In this document: positions 19,737 through 29,227 of the stretch, piece after piece
Position numbering within the stretch: the first letter of the stretch is position 1
How the letters are laid out: each line of letters starts with the position of its first letter
From: Planktothrix serta PCC 8927
GTDB lineage: Bacteria; Cyanobacteriota; Cyanobacteriia; Cyanobacteriales; Microcoleaceae
NCBI RefSeq assembly: GCF_900010725.2
Contig: NZ_LR734824.1
Span: 125,109-189,108, forward strand
Direction of reading: 5' to 3'
DNA: 64,000 bases
The notes under the pieces: model-generated
What the model was told of the DNA's origin: nothing
Database searches by the model: none
What the model saw: the letters and a program-made list of their open reading frames with translations, nothing else
Made by a program: the position numbers and the translations under genes

Positions 19737-21108
19737 AAAGAAAATACTCCTGTGCTAAAGAAAGATAATAATCGTTTACAGTTTTATGCTTAAATACGGC
19801 AGGTATCCGTTCAAAAGCGGCACTTGCAACAATAGCATATTCTGGAATACTGAATATTGTTTGATCTGGACTACCTTTTGTATGTTTTGGATAAAAGTAG
19901 GGTAATAAATCAGGATTAAAAACTAATTTATCACCTTGCTTTAGGGAAATGATCGACTTGATTTCATTGTTAGCTCGTTTCAATGAAGTCTCTGTTGCTT
20001 TATGTTCATTAAAAAAAATAGGCAAAGGAATCGGGCCATACTCTCCTTTTTTATCTCTTACTTCTTGAATTTCAGGAATAAATTCTAGGATGACTTTAGC
20101 AGCATTCTTTAAGGAGGCAAAATTCGTGTGTTTAGTTGGCATTAAAACAACATCAGAGGCATAAACACAACTTTGGCTAAAAAACGTCCAGTTTGTGGGT
20201 GCATCGATCAAAATATAATCATAATCAGGTTTCAAACTCTCTAATAAATCTCTTAACCTTGCTGGCCCTTTTTGAAGTTGTGTTCCTCGGTTGTCAGAAA
20301 GCAGAACTTCTTTTAAACCCGAATCTGAAGGGATAACGTCAAAAACTCGAACCTCTCCAGATTTAGTTTTAATTTTAAAAGGCTGAATAGCATCTTTAAT
20401 GTTTAAAGATCGATCAATTAAACAATCAGATAACTTGGTTTTTGTAGGTTGTAAACCCAGCGAATCTGTTAAGTCTTGCTGTTGAGGATCAAAGTCAATC
20501 ACTAAAACATTCTTTTTCTGTCTCCGTAAGATAGAAGCTAAGTTGATTGTAGTTGTTGTTTTGCCAACACCTCCCTTATCATTGTAGAGACTAACGACTA
20601 AAGCAGGTAAAGGATTCTCGATCAAATCTTTAATGCGATTAACAATATCTAGGATATTATCTTTTTTAATTAGCCAGCAAGGTGTAGCAGGATGAACAAC
20701 TTTACCATGTCGCCGAAAAAGTTGAATATGGATTGAATTTGTAATAATTCCCCATTGAGCAGTTTTACAGTTAGGGGATAGTAAATATTGTTTAATTTGA
20801 TTTTGAGCGTTGCGATACTGCGGTTTTTTCTCCAAGAGATTTATTCTCGCCCCCCAACTAATAGCTCGACCTGTAACTTCTACCAACAGATAAGGATCAG
20901 TTTTTGATTGATTAAAAATATCACTGTCTTGGTTTTTCCGAGATGCAAAACCTACTGTCCCAGAACCCGTATTAAATTTAGGGTATTGTTCCTCAAGACT
21001 AAACCCTATAGCTTTTAATAAAGGCTTAACAAAGTCATCACTAACAATAGCTTCTGAAGCTAGATCGGGTATACTGTCTAAAATTGTATTCCAGTTTGCA
21101 TCAGTCAT
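19729..21108 (-). CDS. ParA-like ATPase with N-terminal nuclease-like domain
   Basis: 459 aa. Residues about 25-165 resemble the N-terminal domain of type I restriction HsdR-type proteins: KPLLKAIGFSLEEQYPKF, then TDPYLLVEVTGRA and NQIKQYLLSPNCKTAQWGII. The expected E-x-K is E-x-T, so activity is doubtful. From residue 170 a full ParA/MinD ATPase follows: NDKGGVGKTTTTINLA (deviant Walker A), VIDFDPQQQDLTDSLG, and YDYILIDAPTNWTFF. ParA proteins position DNA or complexes. Fusion to a restriction-like domain beside a ParB-like gene suggests a mobile-DNA or defence module rather than chromosome partition. Confidence 0.65.
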   Translation of the reverse strand: MTDANWNTILDSIPDLASEAIVSDDFVKPLLKAIGFSLEEQYPKFNTGSGTVGFASRKNQDSDIFNQSKTDPYLLVEVTGRAISWGARINLLEKKPQYRNAQNQIKQYLLSPNCKTAQWGIITNSIHIQLFRRHGKVVHPATPCWLIKKDNILDIVNRIKDLIENPLPALVVSLYNDKGGVGKTTTTINLASILRRQKKNVLVIDFDPQQQDLTDSLGLQPTKTKLSDCLIDRSLNIKDAIQPFKIKTKSGEVRVFDVIPSDSGLKEVLLSDNRGTQLQKGPARLRDLLESLKPDYDYILIDAPTNWTFFSQSCVYASDVVLMPTKHTNFASLKNAAKVILEFIPEIQEVRDKKGEYGPIPLPIFFNEHKATETSLKRANNEIKSIISLKQGDKLVFNPDLLPYFYPKHTKGSPDQTIFSIPEYAIVASAAFERIPAVFKHKTVNDYYLSLAQEYFLYE

Positions 21109-21559
21109 ATAAATATAGATAAGACGATGGAAGATTGCATTGATTTATCTCAATGTAAAAGACAATCAAAACTTAGATCCACTTTGATTATTATTTGAGA
21201 ACATTATACCCGTCTAAGTGTTTATAAGTCATAATTTTTTCCCAGACCATCAAAATTGGGTGACAATGTTAAGTTGCTAATATTTTGTTGGCTCGTCCCT
21301 CGTTCCCTGGTTCCCCTCGTTCCCCTGCTCTGCATTCCCTCGTTCCCCTGCTCTGCATGGGAATGCCAATTTTGAGGCTCTGCCTCAAATAAATAACAGG
21401 AGGCGGAGCCTCCATAATATCATTTCTAGGTAGAACCTAGAAACGAGGAAACGAGAAAATTATTGAGGTTAATTGTTTTTATTATAGTCTTCTGATTGTG
21501 CTGAAGTGCAACAACGAGGTTTACCAAATTTGTTCTAAGTTTAAGAAGTTTTGATTACA
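21109..21559. repeat. Left long direct repeat and short tandem repeats
   Basis: This spacer has no gene. At 21318-21358, CGTTCCCCTGCTCTGCAT occurs twice with a 23-base period. From about 21344 to 21528 the sequence matches 23426-23600 at most positions, including GGAGGCGGAGCCT and TTCTAGGTAGAAC. The two copies flank the ATPase/DUF4276 pair. Within it, TGTGCTGAAGTGCA (21497-21510) is a diverged copy of the TGCGCT(G/T)AAGCGCA palindrome. Confidence 0.75.
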
Positions 21560-22168
21560 TCAAGGGATCACTTTATCCTGATCACAGAGAGAAATAATTC
21601 GATTCACAAAAGCTTTTAATTCTGGACAGGCTTTGATGGCTATCATCAGATCATTTTTCTTTAAAATCGCTTTGCCATCAATTATTTTATTATAGTCTCT
21701 TTTGCATTTTCCTACGCTAAAAATCTGTTTAATTCTATAAGAAGGAGGGTGATCGTGATTCACAGTTTCAGGAGAACCATTAGGAGCAGAAAGATTATGT
21801 TTTGCTAATTGTTGGATAGTTTGCCAGTAGGGAAGTAACCATGCTTCAAAATCATGTAATGCTGTATGGGGGTAAAAATTGGGGTTATTTCCCACCCAAT
21901 TGTTCATTTTAACTTTAGCATCATTCGCATCGATAAAGTCGTTTTTTCCGGTATAAACATCGGTCAGTGCAATGACAGCATCATAGCCATCATTATCTAA
22001 AAGATTTTCAACAATACGCCTAAGTTTTCCTTCCTTGGGAATACGACCATCCTGCGGAATAAATTTAATCTTTGGCATTTTTTGACCCAAGCAACTTTGC
22101 AAAAAATCACGAAGTTTTTCTTTAAATGCCACTTCAGTAGCACCTTCAACCAAAATCGCAATTTTCAT
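21560..22168 (-). CDS. DUF4276-type Toprim-like protein
   Basis: 202 aa from the chosen ATG. MKIAILVEGATEVAFKEKL carries the Glu-containing first Toprim-type motif. The following YDAVIALTDVYTG supplies an acidic strand, and HDFEAWLLPYWQ is characteristic of DUF4276. The start at 22168 overlaps the stop of the ATPase gene (ATGA), so an upstream GTG/TTG extension is unnecessary. Such proteins accompany ABC-like ATPases in defence islands and are thought to be nuclease effectors. Confidence 0.75.
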   Translation of the reverse strand: MKIAILVEGATEVAFKEKLRDFLQSCLGQKMPKIKFIPQDGRIPKEGKLRRIVENLLDNDGYDAVIALTDVYTGKNDFIDANDAKVKMNNWVGNNPNFYPHTALHDFEAWLLPYWQTIQQLAKHNLSAPNGSPETVNHDHPPSYRIKQIFSVGKCKRDYNKIIDGKAILKKNDLMIAIKACPELKAFVNRIISLCDQDKVIP

Positions 22169-23313
22169 GGCCGACCTCCCATGATATTCATTGCCCAAAC
22201 TTGATCAAGGCTATAATCTTCTAACCATTTATCCAAATTAAGAGTGTCAGCCCAAGTCATTTTTGCCTCACCTTCTTCGAGATCACAAATCAAAACTTCC
22301 CTAGGTTCTAGGAATCTAATCAGTCGATCTGAGTGGGTGGCAACGATCAGTTGTGTATGTTTTGAAGCTTCTCTCATTAGATAAACTAAATGTCTTAAAA
22401 GTTCGGGATGTAAGCTAACTTCGGGTTCATCTAGTAAGGTAATTGTTGTTAAATTTTTACTTTGAAGTAAAGTAACCAACCAGAGAAAACGTAATGTTCC
22501 TTCTGATAATTCATGGACATAAATCGGTTGAGAAAAATTTCGGTCTGTCCAAGTCATAGAAAGAGTTCCGGCGGCAACGGGAGGAAAGTTTAATCGCTCA
22601 AAATCTGGAAAAGCCACAGATATAATATTTTCCACCATTTCAAAGCGATCGCGATCGCTTTCTCGAAGGTCATAAAGACAGGAAACTAAGTCTTCACCTC
22701 TTGCCCCTGGTAACTTGGCAGGACGCATGGTTTGAGGGAGACGAATGGGGCTTTTCTCGGAAACATCAAGTGCTCCATAATAAGTACAGGAAGCCAATCT
22801 TTTTCTTAAACTTTCGGGTTCACGATACATTTTAGGAACTTGAGAAAGGGATGTTTCAAGGGGGTTATGTTCCCAATTGGGTCTTAAAAGTTTGCGGTCT
22901 TCCTGACTATAATATTTAATATCTGAACTTCTTGATGCTATATACTTAAATGGTTCTGTAGCATTGATATCGCTTTGCTGTGTTAAAGTTTCTTCCCTAA
23001 TTTCATAAGATAACCCGTTAGGAGACAAAGTTAAATTATATTTTAAAGGCTGGATCTCTGGTACTTGCATTGAAACTGAAATTTTTAGCTCTTGTGCTTC
23101 ACCTCTGGTTAAAATTTCATTCAAGCCACCTTTGAGTTGCAATATATTATGTAAATTCCCACTTGCTGAAGCAGCGAGTACAGAAAGAACATCTAAAAAA
23201 GAAGTTTTTCCTGAACCATTTGCACCAATCATAACGATGAGATTCCTCATCTCCAGGTTAATATTTTGAAGACGGCGAAATCCCTTCACAGATATATTTT
23301 TAAATGTATTCAT
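22165..23313 (-). CDS. AAA_21-type ATPase paired with DUF4276
   Basis: 382 aa. It starts MNTFKNISVKGFRRLQNINL. Walker A is IGANGSGKTSFLDVL near residue 35. The signature HELSEGTLRFLWLVTLL and Walker B TITLLDEPEVSLHPE lie near residues 265 and 295, and the switch VATHSDRLIRFLEP near 325. This is the RecF/OLD-like architecture without its own nuclease domain. The ATG at 23313 is chosen over a TTG at 23337. It overlaps the DUF4276 gene by four bases. It contains a double HIP1 site (near 22647). Confidence 0.8.
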   Translation of the reverse strand: MNTFKNISVKGFRRLQNINLEMRNLIVMIGANGSGKTSFLDVLSVLAASASGNLHNILQLKGGLNEILTRGEAQELKISVSMQVPEIQPLKYNLTLSPNGLSYEIREETLTQQSDINATEPFKYIASRSSDIKYYSQEDRKLLRPNWEHNPLETSLSQVPKMYREPESLRKRLASCTYYGALDVSEKSPIRLPQTMRPAKLPGARGEDLVSCLYDLRESDRDRFEMVENIISVAFPDFERLNFPPVAAGTLSMTWTDRNFSQPIYVHELSEGTLRFLWLVTLLQSKNLTTITLLDEPEVSLHPELLRHLVYLMREASKHTQLIVATHSDRLIRFLEPREVLICDLEEGEAKMTWADTLNLDKWLEDYSLDQVWAMNIMGGRP

Positions 23314-23425
23314 ACAGTTAACTTCTATCGTGATCAAGAGTTAAACTTGCCTATACAATAAAGTATAGATTAACTATTAGTATACCACGTTGAGAATCAT
23401 AATCAATAACTAAAATATTCCCCCC

Positions 23426-23600
23426 TTCCCATGCTCTGCATTGGAATACCAATTTTGAGGCTATGGCTCAAATAACAGGAGGCGGAGCCTTGATGAATAG
23501 TATTTCTAGGTAGAACTTAGAAACGAGAAAATTATTGAGGTTAATTGTTTTTATTATAGTCTTCTGATTGCGCTGAAGCGCAACAACGAGGTTTATCAAA
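23426..23600. repeat. Right long direct repeat flanking the ATPase/DUF4276 cassette
   Basis: This region matches 21344-21528 in the same orientation, with small indels and scattered substitutions. It includes the TGCGCTGAAGCGCA palindrome at 23569-23582. The repeats bracket a 1.75 kb gene pair and so define a cassette. Confidence 0.75.
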
Positions 23601-23745
23601 ATTATTTGATATAGCTTCTAATCGCTTACAAGACGTTGCTGATTAAATTAAGTTATCTATCCAGAATTTCGTTAATAATGCAGAGGTTTTTACGATTTCT
23701 GCTCCTAGTAATACGGATGTAACGGGAGTCTTCTTGCTCCATTAA
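23599..23745 (+). pseudogene. Possible decayed coding remnant
   Basis: One frame reads DIASNRLQDVAD, then an in-frame TAA at 23644, then IQNFVNNAEVFTISAPSNT and TDVTGVFLLH to a second stop at 23743. The composition is protein-like, but no family is recognisable and there is no start. It may be the degraded tail of a gene lost next to the cassette. Confidence 0.25.
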
Positions 23746-23773
23746 AATAAAAAACAACCCCATATAGGGGTTG
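23743..23773 (-). terminator. Rho-independent terminator of ilvB
   Basis: CAACCCC at 23755-23761 and GGGGTTG at 23767-23773 form a perfect seven-base stem with a five-base loop. Read on the minus strand it is followed by TTTTTTATTTT. It lies 25 bases past the ilvB stop. Confidence 0.85.
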
Positions 23774-23798
23774 CTTATCACCTTAATAACCTCCTAAA

Positions 23799-25634
23799 TT
23801 AGAGTTTAGTTCCACACTCAGGACAGAAATTATTGCTGGCTACATTTTTCGCGCCACAATTATTGCAATAAACTAACTCAATACTTTCGAGTTTTGTCCG
23901 CTCCGGTAAACCAATCATTTGAGCATTGCTCTTACCCGGAGCCACCATCGGATAACAGTTTTCATCCCGTTTTACCTGCACATCCATCAACACCGGGCCA
24001 TCGAAAGCCAACATTTCTGCAATAGCATCTTTCAACTCCTCCCGGCGAGTCACCTTAATTCCCTTCACTCCGTAGGCTTGCGCTAACATCACAAAGTCAG
24101 GCATTCCGGGCTGCATATTAGAAGAAGAATAGCGCTCGCCATAGAAGGTTTCTTGCCACTGACGCACCATGCCTTGCCAACCATTATTGACAATCACAGT
24201 TTTCACAGCAATTCCATATTGGCCCAGGGTTCCCAACTCCTGAATATTCATCTGAATACTGGCATCCCCGGCCACACAAATCACCTGTTCATTGGGTAGA
24301 GCCGTTTTTGCGCCCATAGCGGCAGGCATTCCATAGCCCATCGTCCCTAAGCCAGCGCTAGAAATCCACTGACGGGGGCCATTTTTCAGGAATTGAGCCG
24401 CCCACATTTGGTGCTGTCCCACATCCGTTGTGTAGTAGGCATTCGGAGCCATTTTCCCCAAGGTATCAATCACCTCTTGAGGAGAAAGAGAATCCTCGTA
24501 CTTGGGCGCAACCAGGGGATACTCTTCTCGCCAGCGTTGAATACGTTGTAACCATTCCGCCGTTTGGCTGGTTTCCGTTCCCCCACCCGTTTCCTGACAT
24601 CGACGCAATAAATCCACTAACACCTGTCTAACATCCCCAACAATGGGAACTTCAGGAGCGCGATTTTTACCCACCTCCGCCGGATCAATATCAATATGAA
24701 TCACCTTGGCACGGGAGGCAAATTCATCGAGTTTTCCCGTCACTCGGTCATCAAAACGAGCGCCAACGGCAATTAATAAATCGCATTCTGTCACCGCAAA
24801 ATTGGCATAAGCAGTGCCGTGCATTCCCAACATTCCCACCGATAAGGCATGATTTTCATTGAAAACCCCCTTACCCATTAAGGTTGTTGTTACAGGCAAA
24901 TTAAACAGTTCTGCTAACTCTTGAATTTCCCCATGGGCTCCAGCAGAAATCGCGCCTCCGCCAACATATAACAGAGGTCGTTCGGCTTGGCGAATTAATT
25001 TAATCGCTTGATTAATTTGGCGGGAGTTGCCTTTGACCGTTGGCCGATATCCATGTAAGGTGACTTCCCCAGGATTAACCGGAATATAATCAAATTCTTC
25101 TAAACCTACATCTTTAGGAATATCAATTAACACCGGGCCAGGACGTCCACTACTGGCAATATGGAACGCTTCAGCCACAATTCGAGCCATATCCTTCGGC
25201 TCACGCACCACATAGGAGTGTTTAACAATGGGAAGGGTGATCCCGTAGATATCTGTTTCTTGGAAAGCATCTGTACCAATAGCCGGACGGGGAACCTGTC
25301 CCGTGATCACGACCATGGGAATAGAGTCCATGTGAGCCGTCGCAATTCCCGTGACTAAATTAGTAGCCCCCGGCCCTGATGTCCCAAAACAAACGCCGAC
25401 TTGACCCGTTGCTCGTGCATAACCATCCGCCGCATGGGCGGCTCCTTGTTCATGGCGCACGAGAATATGTTGTAAATCTCCCGTGGCTTCAAAGCGGTAG
25501 AGTTCATCATAAATCGGTAAAATCGCTCCACCTGGATAACCGAAAATATGCTTGACGCCATGGCGTTTCAAACTATCCATCAATGCGTAAGCACCCGTTG
25601 CCCGTTTTGCAGCTATTTTAGTTTTTAGTTGCAC
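23799..25634 (-). CDS. ilvB: Acetolactate synthase large subunit with C-terminal zinc ribbon
   Basis: 611 aa. It condenses pyruvate to acetolactate or with 2-oxobutyrate in branched-chain amino acid synthesis, using TPP, Mg and FAD. The N-terminal [15 protein letters not shown] and [18 protein letters not shown] hold the TPP-activating Glu62. The [19 protein letters not shown] segment is the TPP/Mg motif. The last 23 residues (YCNNCGAKN and FCPECGTKL) form an extra four-cysteine zinc ribbon not needed for catalysis. No ilvN regulatory subunit is adjacent. Confidence 0.93.
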   Translation of the reverse strand: MQLKTKIAAKRATGAYALMDSLKRHGVKHIFGYPGGAILPIYDELYRFEATGDLQHILVRHEQGAAHAADGYARATGQVGVCFGTSGPGATNLVTGIATAHMDSIPMVVITGQVPRPAIGTDAFQETDIYGITLPIVKHSYVVREPKDMARIVAEAFHIASSGRPGPVLIDIPKDVGLEEFDYIPVNPGEVTLHGYRPTVKGNSRQINQAIKLIRQAERPLLYVGGGAISAGAHGEIQELAELFNLPVTTTLMGKGVFNENHALSVGMLGMHGTAYANFAVTECDLLIAVGARFDDRVTGKLDEFASRAKVIHIDIDPAEVGKNRAPEVPIVGDVRQVLVDLLRRCQETGGGTETSQTAEWLQRIQRWREEYPLVAPKYEDSLSPQEVIDTLGKMAPNAYYTTDVGQHQMWAAQFLKNGPRQWISSAGLGTMGYGMPAAMGAKTALPNEQVICVAGDASIQMNIQELGTLGQYGIAVKTVIVNNGWQGMVRQWQETFYGERYSSSNMQPGMPDFVMLAQAYGVKGIKVTRREELKDAIAEMLAFDGPVLMDVQVKRDENCYPMVAPGKSNAQMIGLPERTKLESIELVYCNNCGAKNVASNNFCPECGTKL

Positions 25635-26032
25635 AGTAATTCCTCAAACTGTGTTTTAGTTGACTAGGGGGTAGGTTTTTCAAAGCCCGAAATCATACTC
25701 AAAGATGATCTTGATTAACCCGCCCATACATAGTTGTTTTATTCTAAAAGTTACCAAGCTCTCACGCTTGAGAAACTGCCACTTTTAACAAGATTTTACA
25801 ATATCAGCCGCGTGCAGTTTTTAAGGGAATCGGATCGATTTTTCTTCGGCTAAAAATTGCCGAATCTACAGATCGATTCTGAAATCCTCAAGCCAACTGT
25901 CCAAAGTATGGTAAAATCTCTCTGGCTCTGGGGCAGATTCCCCCCTTTTGCCTCGTTGTTCATCCGGCTTAGATTAAATTCGGATAGAGGTGTGAGGAGG
26001 AACAAACCCATCTTCCATTTTGGAGATCAATT
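25635..26032. other. Intergenic region upstream of ilvB and glnB
   Basis: About 400 bases without a gene. It should contain the ilvB promoter on the minus strand. On the plus strand TATGGTAAAAT near 25906 resembles a -10 region, and ATCCG...CGGAT near 25962-25985 is a small hairpin. Nothing else can be supported. Confidence 0.35.
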
Positions 26033-26046
26033 GTAGCATATTTTAC
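26033..26046. promoter_or_regulatory. Candidate NtcA-binding site upstream of glnB
   Basis: GTAGCATATTTTAC matches the NtcA consensus GTA-N8-TAC. A -10-like TATCAA begins 23 bases later (26070), close to the 22-23 base spacing of NtcA-activated promoters, though it lacks the final T of TAN3T. NtcA control of glnB is well known in cyanobacteria. Confidence 0.55.
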
Positions 26047-26084
26047 AAATAACAGTCTCTTGGCGGTGATATCAAAAGATAGGA

Positions 26085-26435
26085 TGCTAAGTCAGCACCC
26101 CGCTCTAAAGAGATGGGGCTATGGGCGGAGCGCGGGCACTGCCAACATTGCCTCTAACTTTAGATAGTTGACCAGCCTGAGTCCGCAACGGACTACGTTA
26201 ACTGAGTCATGATACCCACGAATGCGACGCTAGTTTGTGGCTCTATCGTTGACCATTAAACAGTCTTACGAGGGGTAAGACAGTGTGGTTAGCCTAACAA
26301 GCTCAGATAACATTGGCGAAGCGAACTTTACCCCAGTAATGGGAGTGGGAGAAATCCCGAAAAAACGGGAATCGGCAAATACAACAATTTTTGTCGATTA
26401 TTTTTCTAGTGACGACTAAACGAAGTATTCAGCTT
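26085..26435 (+). ncRNA. Long structured leader or candidate ncRNA upstream of glnB
   Basis: The roughly 350 bases between the putative promoter and glnB contain no open frame but several clean hairpins: CCCC-CTCT-AA-AGAG-GGGG (26098-26118), GTCCG/CGGAC (26181-26193), GTCTTAC/GTAAGAC (26263-26281) and CCCG/CGGG (26356-26369). The spacing and density suggest a folded RNA, either a leader controlling glnB or an independent small RNA. It does not match RNase P RNA, tmRNA or the glutamine riboswitch as I know them. Confidence 0.4.
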
Positions 26436-26437
26436 GA

Positions 26438-26788
<351 letters not shown>

Positions 26789-26807
26789 TTCTGTTCGCAC
26801 CCACAAG

Positions 26808-26832
26808 CGGGATACGACAATACCGTATCCCG
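26808..26832. terminator. Hairpin after glnB
   Basis: CGGGATAC and GTATCCCG form a perfect eight-base stem with a nine-base loop, 19 bases past the glnB stop. There is no T run, so termination efficiency is uncertain. Confidence 0.5.
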
Positions 26833-26922
26833 ATTAATTGAAACGATAGCGCTCCTGTAAATCTAAACCGTACACCCCTCTTTTTCTTTCTGTTCCCAGT
26901 TAAGCTGTTCCCTGTTCCCTTC

Positions 26923-27501
26923 TTACAATAACGCTTGAAGTTGAGGTAAAACCCCTTGAAATGCTTGACCTCTATGGGAAATTTGATGTTTTAATTCTGC
27001 CGACATTTCCGCAAAGGTCATCTTAAATTCTGGAACATAAAAAATCGGATCGTAACCAAAACCCCCGGTTCCCTGCGGTGCTTTTGTGATGATTCCTTTA
27101 CAAATTCCTTGATACAAGCACCAAATAGAACCATCGGGACGCGCAACAGCCACAGCACAGACAAATTGAGCATTGCGGTTGGGAATATCCCCCAATTCCT
27201 TCAGCAGTCGCACAATACATTCGGCTTCTGTTGGTGCATAACGAGCAGAATACAGTCCCGGTGCGCCGTTTAACGCTTCAACGGCTAACCCAGAATCATC
27301 TGCGATCGCCCATTCTCCCGTTGCTAACGCCACTTGCGACGCTTTCAACCCCGCATTTTCTATAAACGTTGTTCCGGTTTCTTCTATTTCTAAATCTTTA
27401 GGCTTAAGCTGCAATTCAATCTCTAAATTCTCCAAATAAGCCTGTATTTCCTTCAACTTACCCGGATTTCCCGTTGCTACAATTAGTTTTTTTAGATTCA
27501 T
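26923..27501 (-). CDS. rdgB: XTP/dITP diphosphatase (Ham1 family)
   Basis: 192 aa from the ATG at 27501. It hydrolyses non-canonical purine nucleotides such as dITP and XTP to monophosphates, keeping them out of DNA. It shows the N-terminal LIVATGNPGKLKEIQAYL, then IADDSGLAVEALNGAPGLYS and the C-terminal GGFGYDPIFYVPE and HRGQAF motifs. A longer frame adds 25 unrelated residues. It is followed upstream by a perfect 52-base tandem repeat. Confidence 0.92.
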   Translation of the reverse strand: MNLKKLIVATGNPGKLKEIQAYLENLEIELQLKPKDLEIEETGTTFIENAGLKASQVALATGEWAIADDSGLAVEALNGAPGLYSARYAPTEAECIVRLLKELGDIPNRNAQFVCAVAVARPDGSIWCLYQGICKGIITKAPQGTGGFGYDPIFYVPEFKMTFAEMSAELKHQISHRGQAFQGVLPQLQALL

Positions 27502-27546
27502 ATTTTTGACTGTTAACGGGTTGCATTCTTGCTGGCTGAAGTTCTG

Positions 27547-27650
27547 ACTGTTGGTGCGTGCGCTGTGCTTACGCACCCTACAGTTTCTCAGAGGTTAGAC
27601 TGTTGGTGCGTGCGCTGTGCTTACGCACCCTACAGTTTCTCAGAGGTTAG
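27547..27650. repeat. Perfect 52-bp tandem duplication with GTGCGT hairpins
   Basis: The unit at 27547-27598 is repeated exactly at 27599-27650. Each copy contains GGTGCGTGCG...TTACGCACC, the same hairpin family as at 11354-11385. It sits in the short gap between the phosphohexomutase stop and rdgB and may act as a processing hairpin. The exact identity suggests a recent duplication. Confidence 0.9.
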
Positions 27651-27652
27651 AA

Positions 27653-29086
27653 CTAAAACTGATTTGCCCAGTTTTTAGCCCAGTTTAGGGTTTCCTGAAC
27701 AATATCCAGGGTGGGAGCTTCACAATAAAGGCGTAAAACGGGTTCTGTCCCGCTAAAACGAATTAATAACCAACGACCATCGGCGAGGCGATATTTGTAA
27801 CCATCGACCGCTAAACAATCAACCACCGCTTGGCCCGCAATTTCCTGTAACGGTTGAGTTTCCAATTTTTCGACTAGGCGCGATCGCACATCCATACTCG
27901 CTAACGGTAAATCAATCCGATCATAGGCCGAATCAAAACCCGTTTGTGCTTGTAAACGTGAGTATGTTTGAGTCGGGTCTTCCCCGGACTGTACCATCGC
28001 TTCTAAGACATACAGCGCCGATAACAACGCATCTCGTTCAGGAATATGGGTTCCATAGCCAACGCCGCCAGATTCTTCACCCCCGACTAAGACTTCAGTA
28101 GTTAACATCCGATCGGCAATATATTTATAACCGATCGGAGTTTCATAAAGCGATAAATTGAATAATTTAGCAATGCGAGGAATTAAATCCGAACCACTCA
28201 CAGTTTTAACAATTTCTCCGGTAAATCCTCGACGAGTTGATAAATGTTCAATTAAGACCGGAATTAAAATTTGAGAACTGAGGAAATTGCCATTTTGATC
28301 AATTGCTGCAATGCGATCGCTATCCCCATCAAACACAAACCCAATGGTTAAACCCCCATTAGAAGTGCGAAAAGCCTCTAATTGTTCAAATAATTCAGGA
28401 ATATAACGGGGTAAAGGTTCCGGCGCGCCTCCCCCAAAATAAGGATCACGATTTGTATTAATTTCGTGAACTTTATCTCCCAATAATTGAGTTAATCCTC
28501 CCGTCGCCGCCCCGTGCATCACATCCGCAAAAACCGTTAATTTTCCTTGATTAATTGCCTCTTGAATTCCCCCAATATCAACTTTAGAACGTAAAGTTTC
28601 ACAATAACTCGGCCAAGGATTAAAATGTTCTAAAGTTCCGGGTGTTGTTTCAAAAGTAGGAGGTTCGGTTAATAACGCTTCAATTTGTTGGGTAATTTCT
28701 GGCCCGACCGAACCTCCAAAAGCTCCTTTAACTTTTAACCCTAAATATTTACCGGGGTTATGACTAGCGGTTAACACAATTGCTCCTAACGCCTGTTGTT
28801 GATGGGCGATTAACGAAAAAGCCGGAGTCGGAGCAAAGGTTTCACTGAGTTTGACATCAAAGCCCGCCGCTTGGATGGCGACCGCAGCACATCGGGCAAA
28901 TTCTTCCGCTAAAAAACGCCGATCATGGCCGACAATCACCGTCCGGCTTCCGGTACTTTCTCCGTAGGTTTGATAGAGAATCTGAGCCGCAATGGGAGCG
29001 ACTAAAGCCACTCGTTCAAAGGTGAAGTCCAAAGCAATAACACCGCGCCAGCCATCGGTTCCAAATTTGATGGGTTGAGTGATCAT
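27653..29086 (-). CDS. Phosphoglucomutase/phosphomannomutase family protein
   Basis: 477 aa alpha-D-phosphohexomutase. It moves phosphate between C1 and C6 of a hexose. It opens with IKFGTDGWRGVIALDF. The catalytic Ser lies in VLTASHNPGKYLGLKVK. The metal-binding loop is FVFDGDSDRIAAID, the sugar-binding loop GGEESGGVGYG, and the phosphate-binding loop RFSGTEPVLRLYCEAP. Whether glucose, mannose or glucosamine phosphate is the substrate cannot be told by eye. It is in the same direction as rdgB. Confidence 0.88.
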   Translation of the reverse strand: MITQPIKFGTDGWRGVIALDFTFERVALVAPIAAQILYQTYGESTGSRTVIVGHDRRFLAEEFARCAAVAIQAAGFDVKLSETFAPTPAFSLIAHQQQALGAIVLTASHNPGKYLGLKVKGAFGGSVGPEITQQIEALLTEPPTFETTPGTLEHFNPWPSYCETLRSKVDIGGIQEAINQGKLTVFADVMHGAATGGLTQLLGDKVHEINTNRDPYFGGGAPEPLPRYIPELFEQLEAFRTSNGGLTIGFVFDGDSDRIAAIDQNGNFLSSQILIPVLIEHLSTRRGFTGEIVKTVSGSDLIPRIAKLFNLSLYETPIGYKYIADRMLTTEVLVGGEESGGVGYGTHIPERDALLSALYVLEAMVQSGEDPTQTYSRLQAQTGFDSAYDRIDLPLASMDVRSRLVEKLETQPLQEIAGQAVVDCLAVDGYKYRLADGRWLLIRFSGTEPVLRLYCEAPTLDIVQETLNWAKNWANQF

Positions 29087-29227
29087 GAATTTTCCGATTA
29101 AAAGTGAACTAAGAATTAAGAATTTAAGAACTAAGAATTATAGCTTTTAGGCTTTTTCTAGCATAAATTAAATTTCTTCTTAATCCTCTATCTTAAATTC
29201 TTAATTCAGCGCTAAAATCCAGATTGC

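Noticed and set aside
25989-26003. Yfr1-like core CTCCTCACAC on the minus strand
   Set aside because: It matches ten bases but lacks the flanking hairpin and terminator of Yfr1, and lies in a different context.
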